Of a DNA stretch of 64,000 nucleotides, positions 23,224 through 41,961 are shown one piece after another. Position numbers and translations under genes: made by a program. Source of the DNA: Ichthyophonus hoferi (lineage: Eukaryota; Opisthokonta; Ichthyosporea; Ichthyophonida; Ichthyophonidae); assembly GCA_002751075.1 (NCBI GenBank), contig NAOQ01000029.1, positions 124,847 through 188,846 on the forward strand. Reading direction: 5' to 3'. The notes under the pieces are model-generated. The model was not told the DNA's origin. It worked only from the letters and a program-made list of their open reading frames with translations, and ran no database searches. Numbering within the stretch: the first letter of the stretch is position 1; each line of letters begins with the position of its first letter.

Positions 23224-26203
23224 TGTATAATTTTTAATAATCACTCAATCAATTAGCATCTAAACACAATCGCAGACGCTAGTCGCTAGGAGATAGTCAC
23301 AATATCTTGCAATTCGCTGATAAAGGAAATTTCCAATTATTCCATTGATTAACATTTTTGATAACACAGATTGCCGGCTCCAATATGTTTTTACAGTTAT
23401 AAAAAACAGAATATGTGTATGGATGTTTACTATCTGTTAGTCACATAAATTAAAGATACAAAACCTACATGACCAATTGCCTGAGTTTCAGATCTTTGGG
23501 CGTTTTCTAGAAAAAAAAAAGACACTAGTGAGCCATCGAATATAATGGCGATGCAGACTTGATAGTAATGATTATTATCGAATTAATAACAGCGCCAAAT
23601 TATTCCGATCAGGCCCCTTTTTATGCCTATATGTAATGCATAGCTGGGGTGGCGCTGATTTGCTGCCATGAGATCCCATACAATATTTAATCTTACCTGG
23701 CAATACCCCTAAATAATGTTGATCATATCTAAAGTGCAATTTATTATTATTTAATCGTATGTATATTATAGCTAGTAGCATGATTTTATCAATATAACTC
23801 TCCCCATTGCTACATTGACATTTATTTTACGCCATAAAAAAATAGTGGTTCCATAAAAATTAAAAAAACGTCATCCTTTTATAGTTTTACGATTAAACCC
23901 ATCTACAATAAATTTGTAGTTATAATATATTTAGATGATGTAGCAAACTAATAAATCAAGCAAATCTCTCGTTCCAATAAATTATAGTATCTTCTATTAT
24001 ATAATCTATATAATTATATTTATAATATGCTAATATTTGTTTAATTAATGGACTGAGATAAAAAAAAATTTAAAAAATAAGATTTGAAAGCTAGTGTAAA
24101 CAAAGATTGATTTACGTATTCGAAAAGATAAATATTATAATGATGATTAATATATACAGAACATTTGTAAAAATATACAAAAATGTATCCCGTACACGCC
24201 GTCTAGTAGCAGATTCCATTTAACTCTATATGGTAATTTAATTTAATTTAATTTAGTTTAATTTAATTTTAAATTTAAAAAAAATTCGACTTCTAGTTCC
24301 TTGTGAGCCTAGATATATGTATGATTGTATGATCTATACATACTCATACATTGGTTGGGTGTAGTATGATATGATAGTGTAGTATACCAGTATGGTAGTA
24401 TACAATTTAATACTGGAATATCATGTTACTATATTAATACGATCATCTGGCAATATATAGAATAATTATACGATGGTAATATATAATATAATTGGGTAGC
24501 TACACACTAGTATGAAAATAATAATGGTAGTCTATTATAATGTTACAAGAGTGTTAATAATAATAAAAATGCCATAACAATATAAAAATATATTTTAACT
24601 ACATAAATATATATTATTAAAATGCAACAATAAATTATGAATAATTTATTATTATATCATAACAGTATAATAATAATAATATAAAAAGCAAATAGCCAGT
24701 GCCCACACCTACACCATTGAATTATCCATAATTAGTTACATTACCATATAATGTACCAGAGCTTTAACATAACAGTATTTTAAACTGTTGAATAAGAACA
24801 TTTTAGGCTCAATTACTTTAGCACTATATTATTTTTTGTTTATAGAATCTAGTTTCAGACTATTTTTTATTAGACTGATCCATGATGGTAATTATTTAGC
24901 TACTATATTGGTTCTTTGGTATTAGTTTATAAAATTTAGGGGATATAGGTACTGGTAACAGTGTTTAAAACCGAAGTTGCTTTTTTTAGTTTTGTTAAAA
25001 TTATTGAGTTGTGGGCCGAATCACAACTCAATATTTTATTAGTGTGTATTTATCAAAAGGTTCGAAAACGAGATGCAAATGGAAATTGCTTGTATAATCA
25101 TACAAACAACAACCTTGGGGATCTGGCGAGATTTTGAAGGCTTTCATAGCGTAAAAACATTTTTTATAATTGCAATTTTATTTCATAAAATTGACTCATA
25201 ATTTTTGGATGTTTATTTTCATCTTTATTATATAATATTTGTAACATTATCATTTTGTATAAAAATAATAAAAATGCTTACAGCTAGAGATCCAAATTGA
25301 AGTTAATGTATATAATTAGGAGTCGAATCAATCAATGACCCAAAGCCTGCTCTCTTATTCCGACCATAAAAATTATTGGGCAACGACGGTTTCTGTATAG
25401 ATTCACAAGTATTAATCCAATTAAAAATGATTTGAATACTAACATATAATGGGTTGCTATCTAATTATAGAACATAGTTTTACCTTTTTAGGTTAATGCT
25501 GAATAAATCAAATAAACCTCGAGCGAGAGTATAAAATTAATAAAAAAAACTTTTTGGCGTACATAATGTTTTAAAGTATTGCATCTTTGTTAAAGGGCTA
25601 TAATGGTTGATATCATTATGTTAAAATTTATAATACATTGTTTCCATTATATTTTAATTACGGATCCAGAAATATCTACACTGGCTTCTTACTTTTTTTT
25701 TAGACCAAAGATGACACATTTAACGTTGCTCATTAAAATATTGTTCAATCTAATTCATTACCAGATCATAATGTATATTTTCATATTTTATGAATTCCAC
25801 ATCAATTTATTTCTTATAAATAAAATGAATGTATATGAAGAAGACCATATAAAATCAACAAAGCAAACTGCCTCATCTCTTAACAATTCCATTCTATGAA
25901 AAAATAGCATTGGTATTGGACAGGCCAGCATCAGCAGGACTATCAAACCATTCATTGATGGCTATACAAAAATATGTGAAATAGTAACCAATGAACAATT
26001 GCATACGATCCACTCTCCAAATTCAATCGCTATAACTGGTTAATATTTTCTGAACATACAATCAAGGCTCACTCCTACCAATACCATCATGGTTAGATCA
26101 GTAAAAAAAACCTGGAACTCGACGTATAATAGACGCCTCTCGTCACACAGCATCCAGAATTATAGAGGAGGATTAGTGTGAAAGAAAAAGTTTTCTTTAA
26201 AAA
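23224..26203. other. AT-rich intergenic DNA upstream of glutamate dehydrogenase
   Basis: Very AT-rich, with a (TTTAA)n run near 24240-24280 and many short homopolymers. No exon with paired splice sites or family similarity was found. The GDH promoter should lie in the last few hundred bases before 26204. Confidence 0.55.
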
Positions 26204-30843
<4,640 letters not shown>

Positions 30844-32989
30844 CCTGATTACTGTTTGGTATTCCGTCGTACTACTGTAGTTTCTTACCTAGACATTTAA
30901 TGTAATTCTAATATTGAATTATATAGATGCCAAGTTGAATGAACACGCTTAATTGTACCCCTGAACGAAATTTGTAAATAAATATAAAAACAATGTATTT
31001 TTATTCTTTGTTTAAACTGTCTAATAATAGGTTAGCAAAGTATTTGTAATTGTACTTGCAATGAACTTGAACTTACAATTCCTATTAAGGAGTCACATTC
31101 TTTTGCAATATATAAGTACATTGGCTTTTCATGTATCTTTGTTATGCCAGTAACACTCTTGGGGCACAACCTTTAAAACAAAAAAATATGTCCATATTTT
31201 TACTCTTAAGGTTATATATGTAAGATGACTCAACTGCTTTGTTAAAATCAATGCAACTATATAGATCAGTGACTGGTAAATGGTTTACAGGCTCGCACAC
31301 ACTTGATGTTCTAGTGCAGTCTAAAACGTAAATTTACCTTGTTGTTGATCATTAGCAATTATTGGAAATAGGGCTAGTATCTCTGTTGTACCGAGTTTTA
31401 TTTCGCCGTCATCGATGGTCAGGTAAAGGGCAAGCTAAAGCTCTAGCTAACTGTTCTTGAATCTTCCATGTGTTGATTAATTGATATAGAATCTTTTAGC
31501 CTCTTACTTGGTGATATATTCTGTATATAATAACTGTAATCTAATTGTAGTTGTGTGTATATAGTTGTCGTATTATTTTTATCAGAAGAATCAACCACTA
31601 GACTCGACTAGTTGGCCTTCTAATAAAGAATTTAGATTATCTACTTCAACTTCTTTGACAACTATAGGCATAACATGAAAAAGCATAGAACACATAAATT
31701 TAACAGTCAATATTGACGACTGAGAACAGTATGTATTATTAGTTGTTTTGTTCCTTTATTTTTCCGACCTTTGTTTAACGTGAGTATTAATTTTGATTGA
31801 CACCTGCATAGCTGTATTCAATAACCTAAATGAGACCATTCAGAAATACTATTATTGGCTACACGAATCGTATTAGAATACAATTTGTGAACACAAAGAT
31901 CCACTAGGATTGTCTTATCTTATTATGAAAATCTTATACTGTCGTGTCTTTATTTGAATGGTTCATTAACCAATTCATTAATATGAGTGGTTGCAAACTA
32001 CATATTAGAAAATCAATTTAAACTACGGGTTTATTTGGAGTTAACGGCCTTATAACATAAGAGAACAAGCTGTAATAAAAAAGGCATTGAACGCTTTGGT
32101 TCAATAACACTTGATGATATGTAGTACATAGCATCCAGTATGATCCTTTGTATAATCATAAGACAACTGGTTGATAACAACTTATGAAAATTAAAGTTTC
32201 AGAACGATCCTTTGAATAATTATTGGACAATATGTTGTTGACAATATGTTAGAAAACAATTAGGTTGAGTTCCTATTCCATAATATGCTTATCTTAAAAG
32301 ATTACCACATGCTCAACTGGTACTGACTTAAACCGACAACTATCTAGCCAGCTATCACAGACTTAGTCTGAATCCTGATTTCATAGTATATAACAATAAA
32401 GTTGCATATATAATATTGGCACATTGTAAGAAGTAGTAATGACAGTTAAGAGAAGAGATATTTTAATTCCTACTGCCCCACGATTCAAAAGTAAGACTGC
32501 TACTCCAAATAAAACTAAATTGGAATCCGTAGGGGAAAAAAACAATGGGCACAGTTCTCCCCTGACATCAGTAACGAGCAAACATTAAGAAATTATTAAA
32601 AACACGAGTAAAATTAACTATGTCTTCTTTTAATTATACTTTTATTCTATTTTTTTTTAATCCATAAACATCTTCTACACCCTATTAAATGTCAGATATA
32701 TGTAAAATATTTGTGTAAATAAGTGGAGTCAAACCTAGTCTTAGTCTTTTTTGATAATCAGCATCAATCAGTAATGATGCTCTATTAGTGTCAGTAGAAC
32801 CGTGTAAAGATGTAAGGTGTCCGTTATATATTTATGTATATTTCCGAATATCTTTTCAACGTGTTTGTTAAACATCATTTTTGCTTTTTATGCAGTGTTT
32901 TATTAAATAGAGAATAATAATCATTGATTGCTATATAAAATGTCGTTTATCATGACTTAGCCTGGATCCCAATACTAGTGCAACTAGTA
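30844..32989. other. Intergenic DNA downstream of glutamate dehydrogenase
   Basis: An AATAAA-like polyadenylation signal occurs near 30977 (AAATAAATATAAAAA), about 130 bases after the GDH stop. Beyond it I see no gene and no convincing repeat family. Confidence 0.5.
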
Positions 32990-34300
32990 TTCTTAAATAC
33001 CCTTCATAATCGGATTGTGAAACTCGTTAGTGTGATGATCTAAGTTCATGTATATGTTTAGAATAGGTGTGTGATGATTGATAGATGAGATATATTGGAA
33101 TGTATTTTTATTTGGCTCAAGTATATTTCCAAGAACTGATAGAACCATTCTCATTGGGTCATTCAGACGCATTCCCCATGTATATTTAAAATAATGATTA
33201 TAATTAAGATTGTATGGTAGATTATTTTTAGCAATTGCAATACCTCTTGTAGGCAATAGAAGGATTACAGTGGATGAGAATAGATGGAGAATTAATGAAG
33301 ATTGTGCATACTCATCAGATTTTTAGCATGCTTAAAATTACCGTTGGCCATTACTTTGGCCAAGCAATTGCCTGCCATTAACTCAGTTGGGCAGGGTTTA
33401 GCTTCAAACCCATTGTTAGTTACACAGTCCCGGACGTAGCGATATCTGACTTTGGTATGTCTAGTACTTCTGGGGACACAATTTTCTTTAGTAAGATGTA
33501 TTACTGGTTGGCTGTTAGCGTGTAACTTAACGTATCTAGTGTCTACACATAGGTAATCTAGTAATGAAGAGATGTAAGAGATCTTCTGACATGTGGTTGA
33601 CATGGCAATATATTTGCTTTCAGTCATGGAAAGGCTGTAATTCTCTGTGTCTTAGAAAACCAATCAATGGGCCTTCCAGCTAGGTAAATTATATATCTCA
33701 AAGTACTTTGGGATATGTGTGGATTAGCTGCAAAGTTTGCATCAGAGAAGGCACTGGGGATTAGTGATACGTGGTACCCTCTTGTAAATTATGCACTTTT
33801 CCGCTCTAGTTTTTAGATACCTTAAAAGGTGCACAGCAATTTCCCAGATGTCCATTATGGATTCACCTAGGTATTGGGTGAGGTAGCTTACTGTAAACTG
33901 GCAATTAAGTTGACTGGACCTGGCAATCCATAATAAACATCCAATCAATGTTTGATAAATAGTGATGTCAAAATGTCCTGATTTCTTGTTGGTCCTCGTG
34001 GCCTCCTTGATATGTTCCAGAAGAATTAAAGAAGATGTTGAGCAGTAATGCTCCTGGCCATAGACTTGATTAGGTCTCAAATGTAGCTGGCTTGGGATAA
34101 TTTGATGGTATCATAACATTTATGAATAGAGTAGCCTAAGAAATCAGTGGGCCAACTTTTGTTTGTCATTGGGAATTTGTTACAGGATGTCTTGATAAGA
34201 ATCTCCTTGTCAGCTAGATGTTCCGACACAATGAGTACATTGTTTATGTAACTGCATACGGCAAGGTAATGACTGCTTGCATGAGTAATGTCGAGACTCT
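32990..34300 (-). mobile_element. Copia-type polymerase fossil, 3' part only
   Basis: The minus strand carries recognisable pieces of a Ty1/Copia polyprotein in the usual order: the C-terminal part of the reverse transcriptase near 34300-33740 (blocks like DFLGYS and YQTLIGCLLWIAR), then RNase H near 33630-33290 (SKYIAMSTTCQKISYI, RSTRHTKVRYRYVRD). Gag, protease, integrase and the front of the reverse transcriptase are missing. The element is broken in several places and is old. It shares its orientation with the LTR copies just upstream on that strand. Confidence 0.8.
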
Positions 34301-34439
34301 AATCCCGATCAGCTGGGTACACGTTTTAAGTGTTTAAAAACATATCCAAGGTATGGTTCTAGTATAGACCACACACATAGAGTCTGTATAGGTACTTGAA
34401 CAATTTATATATTCAATTTGGGTGATTAATGTTTTCCAT

Positions 34440-34670
34440 CATAGGAACAGGAGTTGTCTTAGGCAGGATGCCTAAGCAATATGTCTTATGGACCCCAATC
34501 CATATGATCTGAAATGGCTTATTATATAGTTGCTGAGCCTCTGTCATTGGCTGGTTTAATTTTGATCAATCATCTTGGATTGTCATTTAACACCAATAGA
34601 TTGTGCTCACTATTTTTCCAACTTAATTACATGTGCAATAATAATTGCTAATAGTATTAAATGATTATCG
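34440..34670 (-). repeat. Partial Copia-type LTR copy
   Basis: This piece matches the second half of the LTR found at 1870-2286 and 2812-3232, with the shared block GGCAGGATGCCTAAGCAAT and the CCAATAGATTG region on the plus strand. It abuts the fuller copy at 34675-35090, so one copy may have inserted into another, or a deletion may have joined them. Confidence 0.7.
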
Positions 34671-34674
34671 CTTG

Positions 34675-35090
34675 TTGGGAACAAAAGGTAATCAGTAGCG
34701 TTCCTGTGAGCTATATTCATTTAGAAGGAGAAGGAATACCAAATTAAGAGGCTTTTTAATGTGTCCCTTTGTAAACACGCAGAACAGATAATCTAAGACA
34801 CATTTTTATTATTTGAGAAGTCACCAAAACTAGAGTTAGGCAGGGTGCCTAAGCAGGGAGTTACGCGAACCCAAAACATGCGATCAGAAATGGCTGATTA
34901 TATAGTCGCAGGACCTCTGCCGTTGGCTGGTTCAATTTTGATAGATAATCTTGGATTGCCTTATAACACTAATAGACTGCGCTGGCTATTTTCCCAGGTT
35001 ACATTTGTAATAATGATTGCCGATAATACTAAGTATTTATAGATATATAAAGAAATACCTAAATAACTTAAATACTTCTGTTTTATCATA
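34675..35090 (-). repeat. Near full-length Copia-type LTR
   Basis: The repeat is about 415 bases. Its plus-strand edge reads TGTTGGGAACAAAAG, so the minus-strand LTR ends in CCCAACA, and the opposite edge is near TGATAAAACAG. It is homologous to the other LTR copies in this window and lies upstream, on the minus strand, of the Copia polymerase fossil. Confidence 0.7.
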
Positions 35091-35837
35091 AACTATTAAA
35101 GTAAAATCACACTTGGGAGATATTTAATCATACTATCTCTAATCATTTCCCGTTTATTATTAGCCTGTAAGTCTTTGCAACCAATTGTAGCTTAACACAT
35201 TTGATTATAATTGAGGTATCAACTTAATTTTCATAAATTTTAGTTCATAACATCACTTGAATTAATGGAATCGTTAAAATCGCAAGTTAAATCAATAAGC
35301 ACATATCAATGCTTATCTATCACATCATGGTATTTTCAAAACATATATTTTTCAACATAAATTATACGATATATATATATATTACACACCAAAATTGAAA
35401 TCAAAGCAACAGTGTAATATTCTCCCACTCTTGCAAGATTCAAATGTTATATCGCTTTGCTGTTTAAATGTTTAGGTACACAATTCGTATATGATGGACA
35501 CCCAACATATTTCATTCTCACAGCAATGTCAATTGTCACCCTAAGTATCTACTCTAAAACCACGGTATAATTAATTATTGGCCCATGTAGTGTTGTCAAA
35601 GAGATAATCATTCCTTCATGTACACCTATAGAATTCTATACATACAATTTTATCATTTATTTTTTTACTTTGCTTAGCTAGATTTTCTGGTTCAACCCAA
35701 CTTGAGACTACACACACCAATATGTCCACTAAATAAAATAAAAACCAAACCGTATAAAACAACAAGATATAACCACATCTTTTATTAATTATTCCTATGG
35801 ATATATAATAAAAGGCCAATTAACGGAGCCAATAAGT
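35091..35837. other. Intergenic DNA
   Basis: No gene is seen. The glutaredoxin gene ends at 35838 on the minus strand, so its 3' untranslated region and polyadenylation signal should lie in the upper part. Confidence 0.55.
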
Positions 35838-36942
35838 TTAGGCCAAGAGCTTGGTCAACTTGCCACTGCTTTGGGCAGCAAAGGTATCATCACATCCTCC
35901 AAGATGCTGTAAAACCACCCACCAATATTCCGTCAAATGTATGTTTCAATACTTTAAATAATATGGGATAGGTCCAAACTATCTATAATATAATATATCC
36001 CACGCAATATTCCTGTACAGATAAGACAATACGAGTATAAACTGGGTGAATAAATAATAAATAATTAACCATTCAAAAGTAAATGTGGTTGTCCTGTGCA
36101 TGACAGATATGATTTTGTGCTTTTGACTGCCGCTCTTAACCTATAGTTATCTAACACCTTTACTTATTTACACATACACGTATCAAGGGAGTCTTACCTG
36201 TCCCTTGATGAAAACATTAGGAACAGTGCGTTGATGTGTGAGTTCAGCAAGTGCACTCTGCACCTCTGAGCCATTTTCCAACTTGAATGGATAAATATAA
36301 GAGAGAGAAGGAGAGAAAAGGAGGCAACCAATAAGAGTGAGATAAAATAAAGAATTCAATGTTAATATCTTTATTTGTTCTTTTATATAACTGTTATTTC
36401 TACTGACCCAGTGCATTTTAAACAATTTATTAATATGCTGTAATCAACATATACATATATAGCAAAAACAAGTTCAATGATGACAATGACATACCTCGTT
36501 AAGCTCAACGGCGATGAATGGAATACCCATGCTGTCGAAAAGCTTCTTGACTCTCACGCAGAACCTGGAAGAAGATAGAAAAAAGTAAGAAACATAGAAT
36601 ATTGTAGTGGGATGTATTATTAAGAGGCGAGCAAGCTAAATGTATAAATTGGTGAAGGAGACTATTCAAGTCTCCCCCTACTATAAATTAACAAGAACAA
36701 TGGAACAAATACATCGGTTTTATTGAAGTTTAAAAAACAAAAACATTCACTGCACAGCCTGAAAACACAGGAATACAAAAGACGTGGACGTGGCATGTTT
36801 AACCATTACTACCTCTATATAATTAAACAACTAAAAGAGAGAGGGAAAATATGTTTGCTACTTACGGGCAGTATGTCTTTGAGAACACAACAACGGCTCC
36901 CTCGGCAACCTTGCTCTCAACGAACTGCTTAGGACTCACCAT
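35838..36942 (-). CDS. Dithiol glutaredoxin
   Basis: Four exons (36866-36942, 36495-36564, 36198-36281, 35838-35906) give 99 residues with all junctions GT-AG and in phase. Glutaredoxins reduce disulfides and glutathione-mixed disulfides using glutathione. The active site is CPFC within VVVFSKTYCPFCVRV. The glutathione-binding features TVPNVFIKG and GGCDD are also present. Length matches the single-domain cytosolic class. The protein starts MVSPKQFVES with no targeting extension, so cytosol is likely. The fast codon choice resembles that of GDH. It is divergent from the MFSD1-like gene, with about 1.0 kb between the two starts. Confidence 0.95.
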
Positions 36943-37970
36943 ACTTTTTACTAATCTGGAGTACTGGACTGTACACGGCCACATTAAGATAAATCTAAAT
37001 AATCTGCTGGGTTACTTTATACTTTTGGTGCTGAGCCACCAGGGGCTAGAGATTATATATTTTCTATTCGGGTCATAACAAGTGATTCGACTTAATATTG
37101 TACTATGCAGTTCAGTTTTTAGGAGCATGACCCATTTGCAATTTCAGACAGATGACTACATGTTATATTATGCCCTCCGATATTGTAGTAACTAAATTAG
37201 CATATTTTATGGGATTGTCCTTTTTTTTTTTTCTGGTATTAATAGCTTATTATATATAAAGAATTTTATTACTTGACTACTAATTAAAAAAAAAATTAGA
37301 GTTGTAAAAGCAAAATATTTTTGAGATATCCCAAAACGCAAAACTCCCTTGAATTTTGATAAGGGGGAATCCCAATCGAGACAATCTAGTGTAAATCTAT
37401 GACATCAAGATCCTCTTATATTTCATTTTCAAAAGTAATGTAATAATAACATTTTGAGTTATATATATGCATATAATTTAAATAAATGAATGTATATATA
37501 TCAAAATAAAATAAATAATTCTAATATAATTTTTTTTCATGGCCTATGTCTATTAGGCTTCGATTTAAGCAATAACAAATTGTTAATAGTATGTGTCACG
37601 CCATATTTCTACTCCATGATTGGACAATACTATCAGTCATCCGAGCCGAGTAACTTGGAATCGAGTCAAACAGCTTGGATAGGGAATATATTGGTTTCTT
37701 ACCAATTTGATAACTAATACCTTAAATTACATTCGTCATACCGTACTGGTACAAACAGTGTTTGCTTTTGTTTTACAGCTCTGGGAAATCACGTATTGTT
37801 TTATTAACCAATCATAAATATGATGATTCACAAATACCGGCCTGGGCTTTTTAAACATGAAAAAGTTAATGTAACCAATCAGTAATGAATGCTACTAAAG
37901 AAATAAAACATCAAGGTTGTGCACCGTAATATTTCGGGCAAGGAAAAATAAGAGTACATCACTTTCAGCC
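36943..37970. promoter_or_regulatory. Divergent intergenic region between glutaredoxin and MFSD1-like genes
   Basis: About 1 kb separates the two start codons and must contain both promoters. CCAAT-type pentamers occur in both orientations (for example ACCAATC near 37805 and 37873, ATTGG near 37620). No specific factor site can be assigned. Confidence 0.45.
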
Positions 37971-40900
37971 ATGGTGCATATGACGGAAAAACAGGCGGGA
38001 CAGCCTGACCTTTACTCATGGTAAATAATATTTTTACTTATTTGCGTTCCTTTATTGCATGCAACTCCAGATATAGTTTAGGTATTAAAAGTATGAATGG
38101 CTTGGTTAAGCGACGATTAATCGTTAATCTTTGTCAACAGGATCATTCTTATGAATATTTGTATGCTCACATTTGGAAGCTATTGGGTATATGACACTCC
38201 CGGAGCACTGCAAACACAATTGCAAGAATGGTTTGGTGGTCCTGACAAATACACCAAAGCTATGAACCTTAATCTATATTCTATATACAGGTAAGTAGAC
38301 ATTACCTTCGCTTGTATGGAATCATATCCACGTAATAATATAGTCTAATTAAAAATGTGTTTATACTTATCTTTCTAAGAGGTAAAAATTATATGTATAT
38401 TGAATATATGTATATATACATGCTATAGTTTCTAATATAGACCAATCTTTTTCACTTTCACTTTCTTAACTTAATCATACATATTTCTTTGCTCCTCTTC
38501 CCTTTACTGCAACTCTTCCCCTTCTTTATTCTTTGATATAAGTATATGTCTATTACTATAGTATAATCTAATTAAAGATGTGTATTTGGTTCAAGTGCAT
38601 TTTATTTTTTNNNNNNNNNNNNNNNNNNNNNNNNNNNNNNNNNNNNNNNNNNNNNNNNNNNNNNNNNNNNNNNNNNNNNNNNNNNNNNNNNNNNNNNNNN
38701 NNNNNNNNNNNNNNNNNNNNNNNNNNNNNNNNNNNNNNNNNNNNNNNNNNNNNNNNNNNNNNNNNNNNNNNNNNNNNNNNNNNNNNNNNNNNNNNNNNNN
38801 NNNNNNNNNNNNNNNNNNNNNNNNNNNNNNNNNNNNNNNNNNNNNNNNNNNNNNNNNNNNNNNNNNNNNNNCTTCCCCTTCTTTATTCTTTGATATAAGT
38901 ATATGTCTATTACTATAGTATAATCTAATTAAAGATGTGTATTTGGTTCAAGTGCATTTTATTTTTTTAAATCTCTCTCTGGACAGGCTGGCGGAACAAA
39001 AACTAGATAAGAATTTCTAAATACCTATAGATAATTATAGAGCATTATTAGTTTGCAAATGCAGACATTCATTTTCATATATACCCATACACTACATGTA
39101 CAATATTAACTTTTACCAAGGTGCCAAGTGGCTCATAATCAATTATCACATCAGAATATAAATATACTTTATAATCGAATTCATATACCCTAATTTTCAT
39201 TCCCTTTCATGTTGTTATATATTTGGAGCACTACAGTAATAGTGCATATTTGACTTATATATATATATTGTTTAATTTTTTTAGGATAACTATGCCATAT
39301 ACATATACCATATACACTTTAGCACGTACGCATCTTCTTCCTAACATATATATAAACCGCAAACATTTATATCAACACATATTAGTGTGATATATCACCA
39401 ATCCTTTACTCCCATCTTTATATAACGCTATCATTAGCCCCCCATTACTATTATTAAAAACACCACACCAATGACATGAAAAAAATACATACTCACACTT
39501 TCTTACTCACAACCATTACCACACATACAGCTACCCAAATATCTTTCTCAGTTTCTTAGGTGGCTTTGTCATAGACAGATGGCTCGGTGTCCAGAAGGCC
39601 ACCCTTTTATTTGGTTTGTTTGTTTTAGCCGGTCAAATGCTCTTTTCCTTTGGTATAGAGTATAAAATGTATGAATTATGCCTTTTCGGACGCCTTGTGT
39701 TTGGCCTTGGTGGCGAAAATCTCACAGTAGCACAGGTATGTATGCATTTATGATAGTATGCAGTTTGTGGGAAAGGCTAAGGGAAAGAGAAAGAGAAAGA
39801 GAAAGAAAAAGAGAGAGGAAAAGAGAAAGAGGGAGATAGGGAGAAGAGAAAGGACGAAACCGAAAGGAGGCGTAGGGGTTAGAAGAGGTCCTTTAACAGA
39901 AGAAAGAAAAGACTTTACCACATTGTATTTGTATGATACAGTAGGGTCGCCTATGATATATATATATATATTTATTTTAGGGCCTGCCACACTGGTGTTT
40001 AGACGAAAAACTACACACGTATATATATAGAGTTGAATTGTAATCTGAATATTATAAAAAGTAAATGCAATAATATGATTTTTCTGTTTTGTACAACGGA
40101 TACATAGTTTATATTTTATATAGCCAAGCCAATAGTTTAAGATATCGTCGGCCATATATTTGTAATAAAAGGAAAAAAGAAAAAAGAGAGCAACCAGAGA
40201 GCTCTTTTACCATTACATGCTATAATGCAAGAGCATAGACCTAACTCTATCTAACATATTCCATTCCTTCAGAATGCATACACAGTACGATGGTTCAATG
40301 GGCCTCTCCTAGCTTTATCATTTGGCATTGTCTTGTGTTGTTCCCGTCTGGGAAGTAGTATCAATTTCCTTGTTACCCCTACTCTCGCGCAAGCTGGGGT
40401 ACCTTTCTCCATATGGTTCGGTACCGCTGCCTGTATAGCTTCCTTTGCCTCTACTATTATACTTTCTATACTTGACTACCGTGGAAGAGAAAAAATCAAA
40501 GTATATCTATATGTATTTATGTATTGTACTTATTAGTTGTGGTATTATTAATACTATTTCTATATTTTTATTTTTTATGTTTACTATGTTAACTATATTT
40601 GCTATGTTCATAATATTTCTCATCTGTATCACTACTATAACTATATTTAAATCTACATTATGATAGGCCATTATTATACGTTTTATCAATAAATCTATAA
40701 CCTAATAAGGCATTGTAGCCTTTTAGTGGACAAGATAACAATATGAATCATAAAATATACAAATTATATTTTAATTGCCAAATTCAATTAAAACTAATTA
40801 ATTAACTGTATCTTGTATCCATACAAATAGGCCGAGGTAATAGAAGAGAAGATTTCTATTACACACGTTGCGCGAATGCCCTTGACCGCCTGGTTGATCT

Positions 40901-41928
40901 TCCTGTGTTGTTTTTTCTTTTACATTGCCATCCTCACCTTTTATACTGTAGCATGGTGAGTGTCATTATGGCCATTGCTATACCTGGAAGTAAATACGTG
41001 TATGCAAATGAACACACACATAAACACACACACATATAAATATATAATGCATATATAAATTTTTATATATAAAAATATTCACTCATAGGGCTATATATGG
41101 GGATTCAATGCCGAATACAGATTTATGCATATATCTGTACCACAACGAGAAAATGCGCACACATAAACTCTTTTTATATATAAGCAGGCGGAAAACCTTA
41201 TATGCGTTCATGTATACATATATATATATATGTCTCTGTGTGTCTACAATCATACACCTACAATTACGAATGAATTTTAAATTACGATATGGTAATTCTA
41301 CAGGATGCTACAAAAATCTAAATTCCCATTGGTTCATAGAGAGGAACTCATATTATTTTTGGTATGATATGATATGATTTGATATGATATAATATAATGT
41401 GATATAAGATGTTATAATATTGTTATGATAGATGCGATGAGATATAATATTATACAATGTGATATAATTATGTGTTTAGGCTGTTTCTTTTACATGTTAT
41501 TGTGAGGTATGTGATAGGATAGGTCGAACAGCATTTAAATTCTTTGAACCAATCCTATTATAGCGATAACTATATATTATAAATAATATACCTGCACCTA
41601 TACTCTCCTACATATAGCACCTTACACAGATACATAAACTCAAGCTCTATACCCATACACCCTCACGCCACTACACCCACATATACGTTGCATATAACAG
41701 TGATATAATGCAACATACAGGACGTCATTATGATGCACAGACAGCCGCTATGTTCCTAGCCATCCCTAATATGGTCGCTTTATTTTCATTTCCAGTTGTC
41801 GGGTATGATACTATATTGGGTTTTAGTACTGTATATACAGTATATACTTGGATCCAGGTGTTGTTTATTAATACTAGTGTATAATATATATATATATATA
41901 TGCCATTCATTAATCTCATTGCATATGG

Positions 41929-41961
<33 letters not shown>

